A stretch of 64,000 bases of DNA from Cristatella mucedo (taxonomy: Eukaryota > Bryozoa > Phylactolaemata > Cristatellidae). The stretch spans positions 84,501 through 148,500 of the forward strand of contig WPIO01000087.1 of the NCBI GenBank assembly GCA_009760855.2, in the 5' to 3' direction. Positions within the stretch are counted from its first letter, which is position 1. Each line of letters begins with the position of its first letter. Below, piece after piece: positions 12,421-22,004 of the stretch. A model generated the notes under the pieces. The model searched no databases. It was not told the DNA's origin and worked only from the letters and a program-made list of their open reading frames with translations. The position numbers and the translations under genes were made by a program.

Positions 12421-14079
12421 AGAAGTGAATAAAATGTAACTACGTCTAGGCGTGTTTGACTAATGTACATGTTCTTTGTGACTTGTGCCACCTGAAAGCT
12501 CTGCCGTTCGCAACGGCTACATGTATTTACAGTGAATAACACTGATGGTTTAAACTAGCAATTATGTGAAGGAACTTAAATGCGATGGAAGTTCTTTGGT
12601 GCTTAAGATAACACGCACTCTTTCTACTTGGAGGCCGTTTCCATATTTATTATAACCAATACAACATACAGCAAGTCTCTCTGAGAGGTCAGGCTTTGGT
12701 GGCTAAGACCTTTGTCAATAACTTCAGGAGATCAAGCTTGCTGGCCTTGTGAGGGGAAGAAGATTTTCCCTAAGCTTCGAGAAAATCTCGGGGGATAAAG
12801 GGGTACTTTGCGTCCTGTGTTATGTTTGCGATTCAAATTCCGGAAGCGTTGCTCCTCCAGCTCATCGAAATCGTTTCCATCTTCTTCTACAAATACAAGT
12901 ACACAGGAAGTGAGCTGCCATTTGATACTGCAAGCCTGGTAATCAGATATCTGATTTCCGTGCAGTTATGCAGAAAACCGATAAGCCTGCACTTTTTCAT
13001 CGCTCTATAAGTTCCCTCTGATGCTCGAAAACATTACAGCCTAATGTGATAGAGACGTGCTGACACTAAAAAATAGCAAATTGTCATTGCAGCTTTTTTT
13101 TGGGGAGCTTCCAAGCTCGGAAGAAGCTATCCGAGTAAAGTTTTTTTTTTTTTACAAAGATTTTCTAAAACTTTACGAAGTCACGATAGCCTAAAACTTA
13201 AATACATTGTATATTGCCACACGTCGCCTACACGAGCTATACAGCTTGAAAATAGAAGCCGTTGTGATGACTGAGTCAGTCAAAATAAGGGGTGTTGTAA
13301 TTATGTCAACACGAGTAATGCAAGGATTCTGTTATTCTCTATCTATCACTTTTGAATTTCGCAGTAAAGGCTATCTGTGATAGTGACAACTGAAAATTGT
13401 ATTTTGGCTCTAATTTAGATGCCCATCGCCAAACAACCTGCATTCTTAGCTGTGTTGTGCTACAGTAGGTGCCTGTGGCGTGCCTAGCAGTAAGCGTTCG
13501 ATGCTTAGAGCATGTCCAGTGAATGTTGGTTGCATCTTGTCTGTAGAGGCTTTCTATTGCATGTAAATAGTGAGAAACATTTATTGAAGCGACTGTATAT
13601 TGCTCCGCTTCAGAAACCGTTAATGTTGTCATGGTTGGCTCCTTTGCTGAGCTGGCAAACTCATTTCCTAACACGTACGTACGAAGTGAATCTGTTATTG
13701 ACCAGCCACCACCATTGATCAATCTGCTTTTACTTTTCGTCTTGGCAGTTACCAATATATATGTATGTTACAGTTATCAATAGATGTGTATGTTTGTAAA
13801 TTGCACCCAGTTCAGTTCCAAACTGTCGACGTGCCTATTAGTTACATGCCGGATGTCGACAGTTGTTAAGTAGCTTCGTGTCTTTCCAAAGTAGATACAG
13901 CTAGCGACCGCTTTACTGTAAATTTTCCGCTTGACGTATTTTTTATTCGCCACGCTTGTCGAGCGCAATTGCTGAATCAGCCCATGCATGCGGGGAACAC
14001 TGTCGATGTCAGCAATCGATTCTAGAAAAGGCTGTCTAGGACTGGAAAACAATGTCGAATTATAGATCAGAAATTCAAA
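12421..14079. other. No recognised gene
   Basis: The same as copy B 26561-28216. Short open frames occur (for example at 12822-13010), but I recognise no domain. Poly-T runs near 13090 and 13141 differ in length between copies. Confidence 0.5.
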
Positions 14080-14590
14080 GCTGCTGATGTCTACGATCGA
14101 TCGTATCCTAACCAAGTCTGGTGGCTGCTTACCTATTGATGCTTGCTGTGCCATAGCAGATAGCTTATCTAGCTTCTTTTTCAACAATATATGTAAGCTT
14201 AAAGAGTACATCCTTACGGTGGCAGCATCGGCCCTGAAATCTCGTGCCTCACTTTCATGCAGCACTTCAATGTCGACATTCAACGAGGCCAGGAGTGACC
14301 TCATCCTGAAGTTACTATTCCAATTAAAAATGACAACTAGTATTCTGGACACTATTCACACTGTCCTTCTCCAACGATGTCTAGATCTGCTGCAGCCAAG
14401 CATATCGAACATTGTAATTACATCGACACCCTTTAAGTTATTTGCTAGCACCCTGAAGAACTCGTGTCCCTCCACTACTCAAGAAGACACGGTAGACCGA
14501 GCTAAATCAAGCAAGCCAAGAAGGAGGCAGGGCCAGCAAGCCATGCCATTTTCAGTAATTACTGAATTCCGTAATTTTCAGTATTAAAAT
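14080..14590 (+). pseudogene. LINE-alpha endonuclease-RT linker / RT N-terminus, copy A
   Basis: A 166-residue open frame resembles the region between endonuclease and RT in CR1/L2 elements. It has a LSSFFFNNICKLK segment (typical FF..KI..I), then LDTIHTVLLQRCLDLLQPSISNIV (typical LDPIPT.LLK.C.D.L.P.I..I). A VPPLLKK-like segment appears in another frame near 14465-14490, so a frameshift has occurred. Any protein frame on the opposite strand here is a shadow. Identical to 28217-28717. Confidence 0.75.
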
Positions 14591-14762
14591 CGAGTCCTTG
14601 AGAGCCTCTGGTCTTGTCGGGGCACCACACTGGGACTGCATTGCAATAGTTCACTCCAGTTGAGGAGAACGGATTAAAATCATCTGATTGACCGCTAAAG
14701 TGAGGGGTAATTAGAGACCACTTCTCTTGATCGGGCTCTTTTAATAGCTTCACGGATTACAC

Positions 14763-14848
14763 ACACATAGACACATGCACACACACTCACTCACGCTCAC
14801 ACGCACACATAAACATACAAACACACACGCACACTATCGCTCTCTCTT

Positions 14849-14902
<54 letters not shown>

Positions 14903-14905
14903 TCT
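14763..14905. repeat. Compound (CA)n / (CT)n microsatellite, copy A
   Basis: An imperfect CA-rich block (about 14763-14832) is followed by CT repeats (about 14836-14905) that run directly into LINE-alpha RT sequence encoding a HFYADD-like segment. The position corresponds to the CTCTGCCTCT stretch of intact LINE-alpha. Confidence 0.9.
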
Positions 14906-16377
14906 CACTGGGCAATGCCATTGCCAGGCACAGTCTCAGTTTGCACTTCTATGCGGATGACAGCTAGTTGTAGAATTTCTTCGATCACTCTTGACCCTCT
15001 CGTACGTTACATTTCCTCAACTCCTTAGCTGCCCGTAGGAGTGAAATGAGCGGCCGGATGGCACTAATCATTCCTAAGTTGATTAATGTTGAATGCAACT
15101 TACTAGTTATGGGCAAACCAAGAGTGATTCGGATATTAGAAAACCTGATGTGACCCTGAAGGCCTCACGTCACACAAGCGACAGAACGCTGACACCGAGT
15201 TGGGCTTCAAAACTCGGGTTGTCAGCTTAGGTTTGCACTGCTACAACACTCAGAAGTTGTAACCTTTGTAAAGCATCTCAATGCACTGCATATCAGCAAG
15301 CCGGCCTCCCTGCCAGTTGAGCTCGACGTGGCATCAAGGGCTGGACAGCTCGCCCGTCGAGTCACGTGCAAGATCTCATGTACCAGCAGAGCACTCAAGA
15401 AACGCCAGACGCTCAAAGTAGTCTCGGCCAGCCTAACTATATTTAATCCGCAGTAAATATTGGTCACCTAGTCCAAAGGGACCTTTTATAAGTCGGTCAA
15501 GTGAGCTCCACATTCAAGTGTGCAAACTTTCAGCTACATAAACTTGCCACTTGTTTAGACCAGGGTATCTCATCTGTGCTGATCCATGCATTTGTGGCAT
15601 CTCGTCTCGAGTTGTATGACTAAAAGCTTAGTTGGTGACTAAAAGGTTGGTCTACAGACCTGTGCAGTGAGGTGCTTCCAGAAGGTGCAAAGCAGTGCTG
15701 CAGCTTGGGTGTCTTCAGAGAACGTTACAATTGCCACGTCACACCAAGTCTCGCAGACCAGCACTGGCTTCAATGAAAGTAATGCTTACACTTCCAGTGA
15801 AGTCACTCACTCTTAGCTCTCAACTATTTATGCCACGAGTATACCGTACCGTACGATTGCCCTTCCTTTGCAGAAAATTGTCAGCGCCTTGAAAGACATT
15901 GAGTAGTCGGAATGTGCTTTAATAAATGTATTATTGTGAATATTATCAGTATTTTTATTATCAGATCTACTCCCGTACCAGGCTAAGTATCGTACCACTA
16001 GTTTGGCGAAATGTAATCATTAACTTACACGATGTACATAGATCGAAGATATCCTTTGGACACCGTGCCATTAGTTCATAATCTTCTGAAGCCAGGAACC
16101 AACCTCCCACAAGCAGCATGACCTCCCTTTGACTGCATTTCTAAAGAAGCTAAAACGCGTCTATTTCTCGGAGCAGTTTGTCGGTTCGTGGAATTCAACC
16201 ACCCAATTCTGCAACTCACTGCTTACTTGCCTACCAGCATGTGCGATCAGTCGACTGCAGCTGGTGCAAAACTCCGCCGCTAGGCTTGTCTGTCGTGAGC
16301 GTTGCAGTTGCCACGTTACAACACTTCTAGCCAATCTGCACTGGCTACCAGTCGAGCGACGGATCGACTTCAAGGTA
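14906..16377 (+). pseudogene. Older host LINE-alpha, RT region before the nested insertion
   Basis: A decayed CR1/L2-type RT crosses the A/B unit boundary. It starts just after the CT tract with sequence for a HFYADDS-like palm motif. It continues through segments matching the younger copy's LLVMGKP region, its thumb region and the CNSLLTCLPACAISRLQLVQNSAA and LHWLPVERRIDFKV segments, then stops abruptly at GACTTCAAGGT, where the younger LINE is inserted. Several frameshifts and missing pieces make it non-functional. The same element resumes at 17673. Confidence 0.8.
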
Positions 16378-16391
16378 TCTCTGCTCTGCAG

Positions 16392-17435
16392 TGGTTCAGG
16401 TCCTATCTCAGTGGGAGACTCCAGAGTATTGACGTGAATGGACAAAGATCATCTGAAGTACCTCTGAAATATGGAGTACCTCAGGGCTCAGTGCTAGGTC
16501 CGGGTCTTTTCACGGTTTATACTCTGCCTCTTGCCGATGTGATAGCCAAGGACAATCTAGGCTTTCACTTCTATGCGGATGACACTCAGTTGTACCTTTG
16601 CTTTGATCCCTCCCAGCCTTCGAGCACCTCAAATTCTCTCAACTCACTAGCTGCATGCATTGATGACATCCGCACATGGATGGCAGCAAATTTTCTAAAA
16701 CTAAATGATGACAAAACTAACTTACTAGTTATGGGCAAACCCAGTGTGATTCAGAGATTGGAAAGGCTGACTCTCAAAATTGGCTCTGCCGGAATATCTC
16801 CAGTTGAATCAGCTCGAAATCTAGGTGTCATTTTCCAAAGCGACCTCTCGTTGGACGACCATATCAGCTCCACAGTCAAATCCGCCTATTTTCAGCTTCA
16901 TAACATTGCTAAAATTTGGGCTTGTTTAAATAAAGATACCACATCTAAGTTGGTCCATGCATTCGTGACATCCCGTCTCGACTTCTGCAACTCACTGCTT
17001 ACTGGCCTACCAGCATGTGCGATCAGGCGATTGCAGCTGGTGCAAAACTCGGCAGCTAGACATGTCTTTCGTGAGCGTCGCAGTTGCCACATTACTCCAC
17101 TTCTCGCCGACCTGCACTGGCTACCAGTCAAGCAACGGATTGACTTCAAGGTTTTGTCACTCACTTTTAGGTCATTTCATTCTATGGCTCCAGCCTATCT
17201 CTCAGATATACTACCCCATCAGGCCAAGCATCGTACCACCCGCTTTTCGGAATCCAACAGTCAAGAAATACCTCGTACAAACCTTAAATCCTTTGGAGAC
17301 CGTGCATTTAGTTCGTATGCTCCCACAGCCTGGAACTCCCTCCCGACCTGCGTCAGAACATCCCCTGACCTGACCACATTTAAAAGGAACCTAAAAACAC
17401 ACCTATTTAGGACAGCATTTAGCGGGTCCCTGTAA
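16392..17435 (+). pseudogene. LINE-alpha reverse transcriptase, partial open frame
   Basis: This is the C-terminal half of an RT that would copy its own RNA at a nicked target. The homologous frame starts at WFRSYLSGR. An upstream ATG at 16302 only reads through the older LINE in another frame and is not a real start. Counted from that ATG, VPQGSVLGPG lies at about residues 59-68 and the catalytic FYADDTQLY at about 90-98, followed by KLNDDKT, NLGVIF, SRLDFCNSLL, LHWLPV and a C-terminal AWNSLP...TFKRNLKTHLFR block. Endonuclease, fingers and the first catalytic Asp (motif A) are absent through 5' truncation, so it is dead although its frame is intact to the stop at 17435. Confidence 0.9.
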
Positions 17436-17460
17436 TTCGTCCTTGATGTGCTTAAGCGTG

Positions 17461-17536
17461 CTGACACTGTGCATGCTGCCACTAACCACATTTGCATGCT
17501 GACCCTGTGCATGTCACCCCTAACCATATTATTCAT
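17461..17536 (+). repeat. Two 38-bp repeats in the LINE-alpha 3' UTR
   Basis: CTGACACTGTGCATGCTGCC at 17461 recurs as CTGACCCTGTGCATGTCACC at 17499, and both units end in CTAACCA. The pair is recognisable in essentially every LINE-alpha 3' end in the window on both strands, for example 18150-18230, 21590-21660 (minus), 38360-38440, 48520-48600 (minus), 52545-52620 and 58785-58865 (minus). Confidence 0.85.
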
Positions 17537-17600
17537 TTTTTTTTGTTTTTCAAGCTTTATTTTACTTATCAATCAATTGCATTTCACTTTGCAGCAAATT

Positions 17601-17672
17601 TAAAGCGCCTAGAGAGAGATTAAGTTCTCTGAGGGCGCTTTATCAAGTGAATTATTATTATTATTATTATTA
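17601..17672 (+). repeat. LINE-alpha 3' tail: stem-loop plus (ATT)n
   Basis: TAAAGCGCC at 17601 pairs perfectly with GGCGCTTTA ending at 17642, a 9-bp outer stem. An inner AGAGA/TCTCT pairing surrounds a GATTAAGT-type loop. It is followed by TCAAGTGA and an ATT array ending the element. This is the likely RT recognition tail. The same structure is found at 31739-31780, 39959-40000 and, with changes, at many other LINE ends and in SINE-1. Confidence 0.88.
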
Positions 17673-18360
17673 AGGTTTTGTCGCTCACTTTTAGGTCACT
17701 TCATTCTATGGCTCCTACCTATCTCTCAGATATACTCCCCCATCAGGCCAAGCATCGTACCACCCGCTTTTTGGAATCCAACTGTCCACGCTAGCTGATT
17801 TAACAGCCTCTTTTGGTATAGCGACGGAAGAGCCTTTACGGCTATCTCCACCGCTTGCTGTAGTTACTAAGGATCGCCCATGGCAGGATTCGAACACGAC
17901 CTCGAGGCCGAGGTCGTGAAAAGCAACCACCTTACCTAGTGAGCTATTACGGCTCTATAAATACCTCGTAAAAACCTCAAATCCTTTGGAGACCCGTGCA
18001 TTTAGTTCGTATGCTCCCAAAGCCTGGAACTTCCTCCCGACTTGCATCAGAACATCCCCAGACCTGACCACATTTAAAAAGTACTTAAAAACACACCTAT
18101 TTAGGACAGCATTTAGTGGGTCCCTGTGATTCGTCCTCGATGTGCTTATGCATGCTGACACTGTGAGAGCTGCCACTAACCACATTTTCATGCTGACCCG
18201 GTGCATGTCACCCCTAACCATGTTACTCATGTTGTTTATCAAGCATGATATTACTCACCATTCAATTGCATTTCCCTTTGCAGCAAGTGTAAAGCGCCAC
18301 AAGAGAGATTAAGTTCTCTGAGGGCTCTTTATAGAGTGCATTATTATTAGTATTATTATC
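17673..18360 (+). mobile_element. Older host LINE-alpha, 3' part
   Basis: Continues the LINE broken at 16377: the LTFRSFHSMAP-type segment, then the SINE-2a insertion (17794-17956), then the AWN.LP..TFKKYLKTHLFRTAF block, the 3' UTR with the 38-bp pair, and a decayed tail (AAGCGCCACAAGAGAGATTA followed by an imperfect hairpin and ATTATTAGTATTATT). The outer stem of its hairpin no longer pairs fully (GCGCCAC versus GGGCTCT), in keeping with its greater age. Confidence 0.85.
17794..17956 (-). mobile_element. tRNA-derived SINE, family SINE-2 (copy a)
   Basis: Read on the minus strand, a tRNA-like head has an A-box-like TAGCTCACTAGGTAAGG and a B-box-like GTGTTCGAATCC, the RNA polymerase III internal promoter pattern. 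Between them is a 10-bp stem (CACGACCTCG / CGAGGTCGTG, plus coordinates 17895-17918). The body follows, with AGCCGTAAAGGCTC and GTCGCTATACCAAAAGAGGC, ending near GTTAAATCAGC. It is inserted inside the older LINE-alpha between the GGAATCCAACTGTC and AAATACCTCG segments. Family relatives are at 21213, 24552 and 56530. Confidence 0.82.
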
Positions 18361-18850
18361 GTAATGTGTGCCTATGAGTGCTGACAGTGTGCATATAGCG
18401 ACTCACCGGTTATGGTTGTCATCATTGTTCTTGCTACTGCTAACCCTTCGGTCATCTTAGTTTTTAATAAAGTGGTTATTCGAAACGTGGCACATCGCTC
18501 ATTTAGCACACACATGTTATGACGTATTGGCGAGATAGAGGTTATTGAGAATTTTATTCTTTCACGTGAGAGACAGTAAGGTTTGAGTTACTATACTGAA
18601 TAAACAGTTGATCTGGTTTTATAATCCTTTCGTGGCTCCAACGACGGCACTACACAGACCGTATACGTCTGACTTAATAACTCGGATGATTACTCAAAGG
18701 TCTGCGATCAGAGCCACAGAAGCCAACAAACAATGGAAATCGTTGACGATATAATATTGGAAGCTATTTAGCAATACTCAATAGTTCGTGCTTTGGAATT
18801 GTGCAAGCTAAGTTTACAGAAACAGCTAATTTAAAGGTCCTGAACCTATG
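18361..18850. other. No recognised gene
   Basis: Follows the older LINE tail. I see no coding potential, repeat or motif here beyond AT-rich sequence. Confidence 0.5.
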
Positions 18851-19284
18851 AAATGAGTTGCTAAATATGCTGACTACTGAGATTCTAGCAGGCGTCGGAT
18901 AGATGAAAAAAGCACGACACTTCCAAGAATCTTAAACATTTCAGAGAAGATTGTAGTTACTTTAACTGACGTCAAAAAAAATTATGATAAAAGATCAAGA
19001 CTTGATTCTTGTAAAAGAGAACTGCAACCGCATTTGCCATTTACAGCGATATATAACTTAACCTACGAAATGAGTTGCTAAATATGCTAACTACTGAGAT
19101 TCTAGCATGTATCGGAGAGATGAAATGACCATGACACTTCTAAGAATCTTAGACATTTCACAGAAGATTGTAGTTACTTTAACAAACGTTTAATAAAAGT
19201 ATGACAAAAGATCAAAGCATGATTCCTGTAAAAGGGAACTACAGCCGCATTTGCCATTTACAGCGATATGTAACTTACACCAGT
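18851..19284. repeat. 217-bp tandem repeat, two diverged units
   Basis: AAATGAGTTGCTAAATATGC at 18851 recurs at 19068, and both units run through GACACTTC.AAGAATCTTA, CATTTC..AGAAGATTGTAG, TAAAAG.GAACT and CATTTGCCATTTACAGCGAT. The units differ by many substitutions and indels, so this duplication is much older than the 14.1-kb duplication. Equivalents: about 4380-4860 and 32989-33424. Confidence 0.88.
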
Positions 19285-20471
19285 GGCAATGTAAGTAAAT
19301 AGGTTAAGTTTGAAATCGCACATTTGTATTAATAACAATGTATACTAATAACACACTTGATAGTGCTACCTGAAAGAACTGAGCGTCTTTTATATGAGGT
19401 TTACACTTGCTGCTGAGGTCTCATTGTTAAAAAAAAAAAAAAACACCCACGTAGAAAGTGACATGCGGAACACGCTTGTGTACTGATAGTATCAACCACT
19501 AAGTTATAGTTCTAAAGAATCAACCTCGAATTACTACACGGCGTTACCAGCATGGTAACTTTAGGCTAGTTTTGGTATGCATCCAAGGTTTTACCGATTT
19601 AGTTACAAATAAGTAGAGTCTTAAGGACCGACGATTTTGTGTGAGGCGTGATTCCTATATATTTCGTAGGCGTATGCCCAAGAAAGTTAACAAAATGATC
19701 TAAAGTCGTTTGAAATGATGTCAAAATCAATATTGCTCTTACTAAAGCTGCTGTAATGGTAAGTGGAAGTAAATGTGAAGTGGTGGTCGTGACACTAGAA
19801 AGTGTGAAAGTAAAAATGGCCGACAGGAGTTGACATTGTACATTCCATAGTGGTTGCTATTCCAAGACACGTATCATTAACTTTCTACAATACACGGCAC
19901 TGTTTCCTATGCTAAAGGTTATCTGCAATGACATAAGATAAGCCCTACCTTCCAAGTCGACAGTCGATGCAAAATCGTCTTCTGCCTACAATTGGCACCG
20001 AAGCAAAATGGAAGCGAGTCTAATTATATAGAGATAGTGAGGTAGACTATCATCCCCCAATTACTCAAAACAAGTGCGAGTGATTACGAAGATTGAAGAT
20101 CGACAAAGACTTACGTATTCTGAGCTCACAGCACATATCAAGACAACCAGGCTTATGACGACCAGAAACTTCATCTTGCTTCCAGTGACTGACCTATTAA
20201 TATAGAACTGGCATTGAAAAGTTGAAATTCAATGAGCATATGTTATCACATCGGTTATTCAAGTCGAGGAAAAAACTATGCCGCATTCAGAAGATTCTGC
20301 AATAGCCAAGTCTTACCGACACTCACAGAATCAGAGCAACTCTTGCCAATCAAACGACGTCTTATCAGAACACAGTCCGTACCTACTTAACTGTTGGCTT
20401 CTTATAGAGCAGCTTCACCGGACTTTTCCAAGAAGACAAATATAGAAATAGCACCTCGTTTATGCCTGTAG
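19285..20471. other. No recognised gene; consensus anomaly at 19429-19443
   Basis: I recognise no gene or element. At 19429-19443 copy B shows 15 A residues where copies A and C both read AATTTTGAGAAAAA, which looks like a local consensus fault in copy B. Confidence 0.6.
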
Positions 20472-20970
20472 GTAACCTACTAGAATCGGAAATGCTGGCT
20501 TCGAGAAGTATCGCATTCAAAGCCTCCGAGTGTGCTGCAAACCACCAGATTCAGTGCTTTAGGTTTTTCTCGCACACTCGATATAGCCTCCGGACACAGA
20601 GTTCTAGTCAAACGAATGATAGTATTCTTTTCATTTAATGCAAGTTTTAGGAAGCAACCTTTTTATAGACCGTAACATATGCTGGCCTCCAATTTTCAGC
20701 ACCGGTTAAGCGGTGCTTTAAGTAACCTACTAGAATCTGAAATGCTGGCTTCGAGAAGAAACCTATTCAAAGCGACCTGGTGTCTTGCAAACCACCGGCT
20801 CCAGAATTTCAGATTATTCTAGCTCACTCGATATAGCCTATGGACACGGAGTACTAGTGGAACTTATAATAGTATTATTTTTATGTAATCCAAGTTTTAG
20901 GAAGCAACCTTATCCTAAAGCGTTGCGTATGGTGGCCTCCCACTTTAGACGCCGGTTATGCTGTCCTAAA
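20472..20970. repeat. 250-bp tandem duplication, two diverged units
   Basis: GTAACCTACTAGAATC occurs at 20472 and 20722. Both units contain ATGCTGGCTTCGAGAAG, CACTCGATATAGCCT.CGGACAC-like sequence, AGTTCTAGT/AGTACTAGT and AAGTTTTAGGAAGCAACCTT in the same order. The period is 250 here and 248 in copy C (34611 and 34859). No protein signature is seen. Confidence 0.85.
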
Positions 20971-21212
20971 ATTGTCTTCAGAATCAAAGTTACGATGTTA
21001 AATAAACTAGCACCGCTACGGACTACTGCTGATTCTGCCAGTCTATCGTAGAAAGTGTAACTTTTCACTGCTGTGAACGAGTTTTAAATTAAAAATAAGC
21101 ACTTCAAAAATGCCGAGTTCAGCTTTAAGAGACATCCCAAGCGATTCCCATGTGAGCTCAGTACCTAGTGGTTGAGCAGTAAAATTGGCACACCATTCTT
21201 AAGTATCTTATC

Positions 21213-21372
21213 GGCTGATTTATCAGCTTCTTTTGTATTGCTACAGACAAGACTCAAAGGCGCTCACCAGCACTCTGAGTATCAGCAGAAAATCACCCAC
21301 AGCAGGATTCAAACCCACGAGTTAGATACCGAGGTCGTGAAAACCGGGCACCTTATCCGGTTAGCCATCGCA
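21213..21372 (-). mobile_element. tRNA-derived SINE-2 (copy b)
   Basis: On the minus strand: A-box-like TGGCTAACCGGATAAGG, then TTTTCACGACCTCGGTA, B-box-like GGGTTTGAATCC, a diverged middle and a terminus GCTGATAAATCAGC, which is itself a 6-bp-stem hairpin. It lies about 70 bp from a minus-strand LINE-alpha 3' tail. Confidence 0.75.
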
Positions 21373-21442
21373 GCTCACAATCATCAATTGCATTTACATT
21401 ACGTCAATCACATTATCAATCACAGTTGTCAGCAAGGTAGAA

Positions 21443-22004
21443 TTAACGATAATAATAACAATAATAATAATAATAATTCACTTGATCAAACGCCCTCACA
21501 GAACTCGACCTCTTTCAAGGCACGTTACGTTGGCTGCAAGCAAACAGAAACGTGATTGAATGGTAATATCATGCTTGAGAAACAACGTCAATAATGGTTA
21601 GGGGTGACATGCACTGGGTCAGCATGCAAGTGTGGTTAGTGGCAGCATGCACAGTGTCATCACGTATAAGCACATGAAGGACGAATCACAGGGCTCTACT
21701 AAATTCTGTCCGAAATAGGTGTGTTTTCCAAATCCTTTTAAATGTGGTCAAGTCAGTGGATGTTCGGCAGCACGGCGGAAGGAGTTCAAGGCTTTGGGCG
21801 CATACGAACTAAATGCTCGGTCTCAAAGGATTTGAATACTCCGACTTGTACATATCAAAGGTGGTTAATCTTGGAGTGCACTGTTTAATGCATTCTCCAG
21901 TTACTGGCGGAAATGCATGCCGGCCTAAATCAAAACGCCTGTGTCCTGATTAAAATGCTATTCCATGCTATAACTAAACGATACTGTTTGCTTTAGTTAA
22001 GGCT
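21443..22004 (-). mobile_element. LINE-alpha 3' end, minus strand
   Basis: From low to high coordinate it shows the complement of the tail array (AAT repeats, 21449-21478), a decayed tail hairpin, the 38-bp 3' UTR repeats as their complement (TGGTTAGGGGTGACATGCAC near 21596), the complement of GATTCGTCC, and the RT C-terminal block (complement of AAATGTGGTC, CTTTGAGACCGAG and similar). Frames are broken. The last shared bases of the array in copy C fall at the equivalent of 22004. Confidence 0.85.

Larger units (their letters stand above)
1..15308. repeat. Tandem segmental unit, copy A (left part insertion-rich)
   Basis: This is the first of three head-to-tail copies of a unit of about 14.13 kb. 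Position 1 aligns with 15309 and 29441. The order of every landmark (LINE-alpha, SINE-2a, 217-bp repeat, 250-bp repeat, SINE-2b, minus LINE, CA/TG tract, SINE-2c, GA tract, LINE linker, CT tract) is the same as in copy B. From about 9400 to 15308 A and B are almost base-for-base identical. Before that, A carries many extra single bases. Confidence 0.95.
16378..17672 (+). mobile_element. Younger 5'-truncated LINE-alpha nested in older LINE-alpha
   Basis: A CR1/L2-type non-LTR retrotransposon of about 1.3 kb, truncated at its 5' side inside the RT domain, which is the usual outcome of target-primed reverse transcription. It contains the RT C-terminal half, a 3' UTR with two 38-bp repeats, the tail hairpin and an ATT array. 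It interrupts an older LINE-alpha between GACTTCAAGGT and TTTGTCGCTCAC. AAGGT is present on both sides, consistent with a 5-bp target duplication. Equivalent copies: 1404-2990 and 30510-31810. Confidence 0.88.

Noticed and set aside
13777-14352. 191-codon minus-strand frame (also at 27907-28482)
   Set aside because: It overlaps the plus-strand LINE linker frame, which matches a known domain layout. The minus frame matches nothing I recognise.
16302-17435. Retroviral or LTR-type polymerase
   Set aside because: The YADD context, the C-terminal LHWLPV block and the (ATT)n 3' end are of the non-LTR CR1/L2 type. No LTRs, protease, integrase or envelope are seen.
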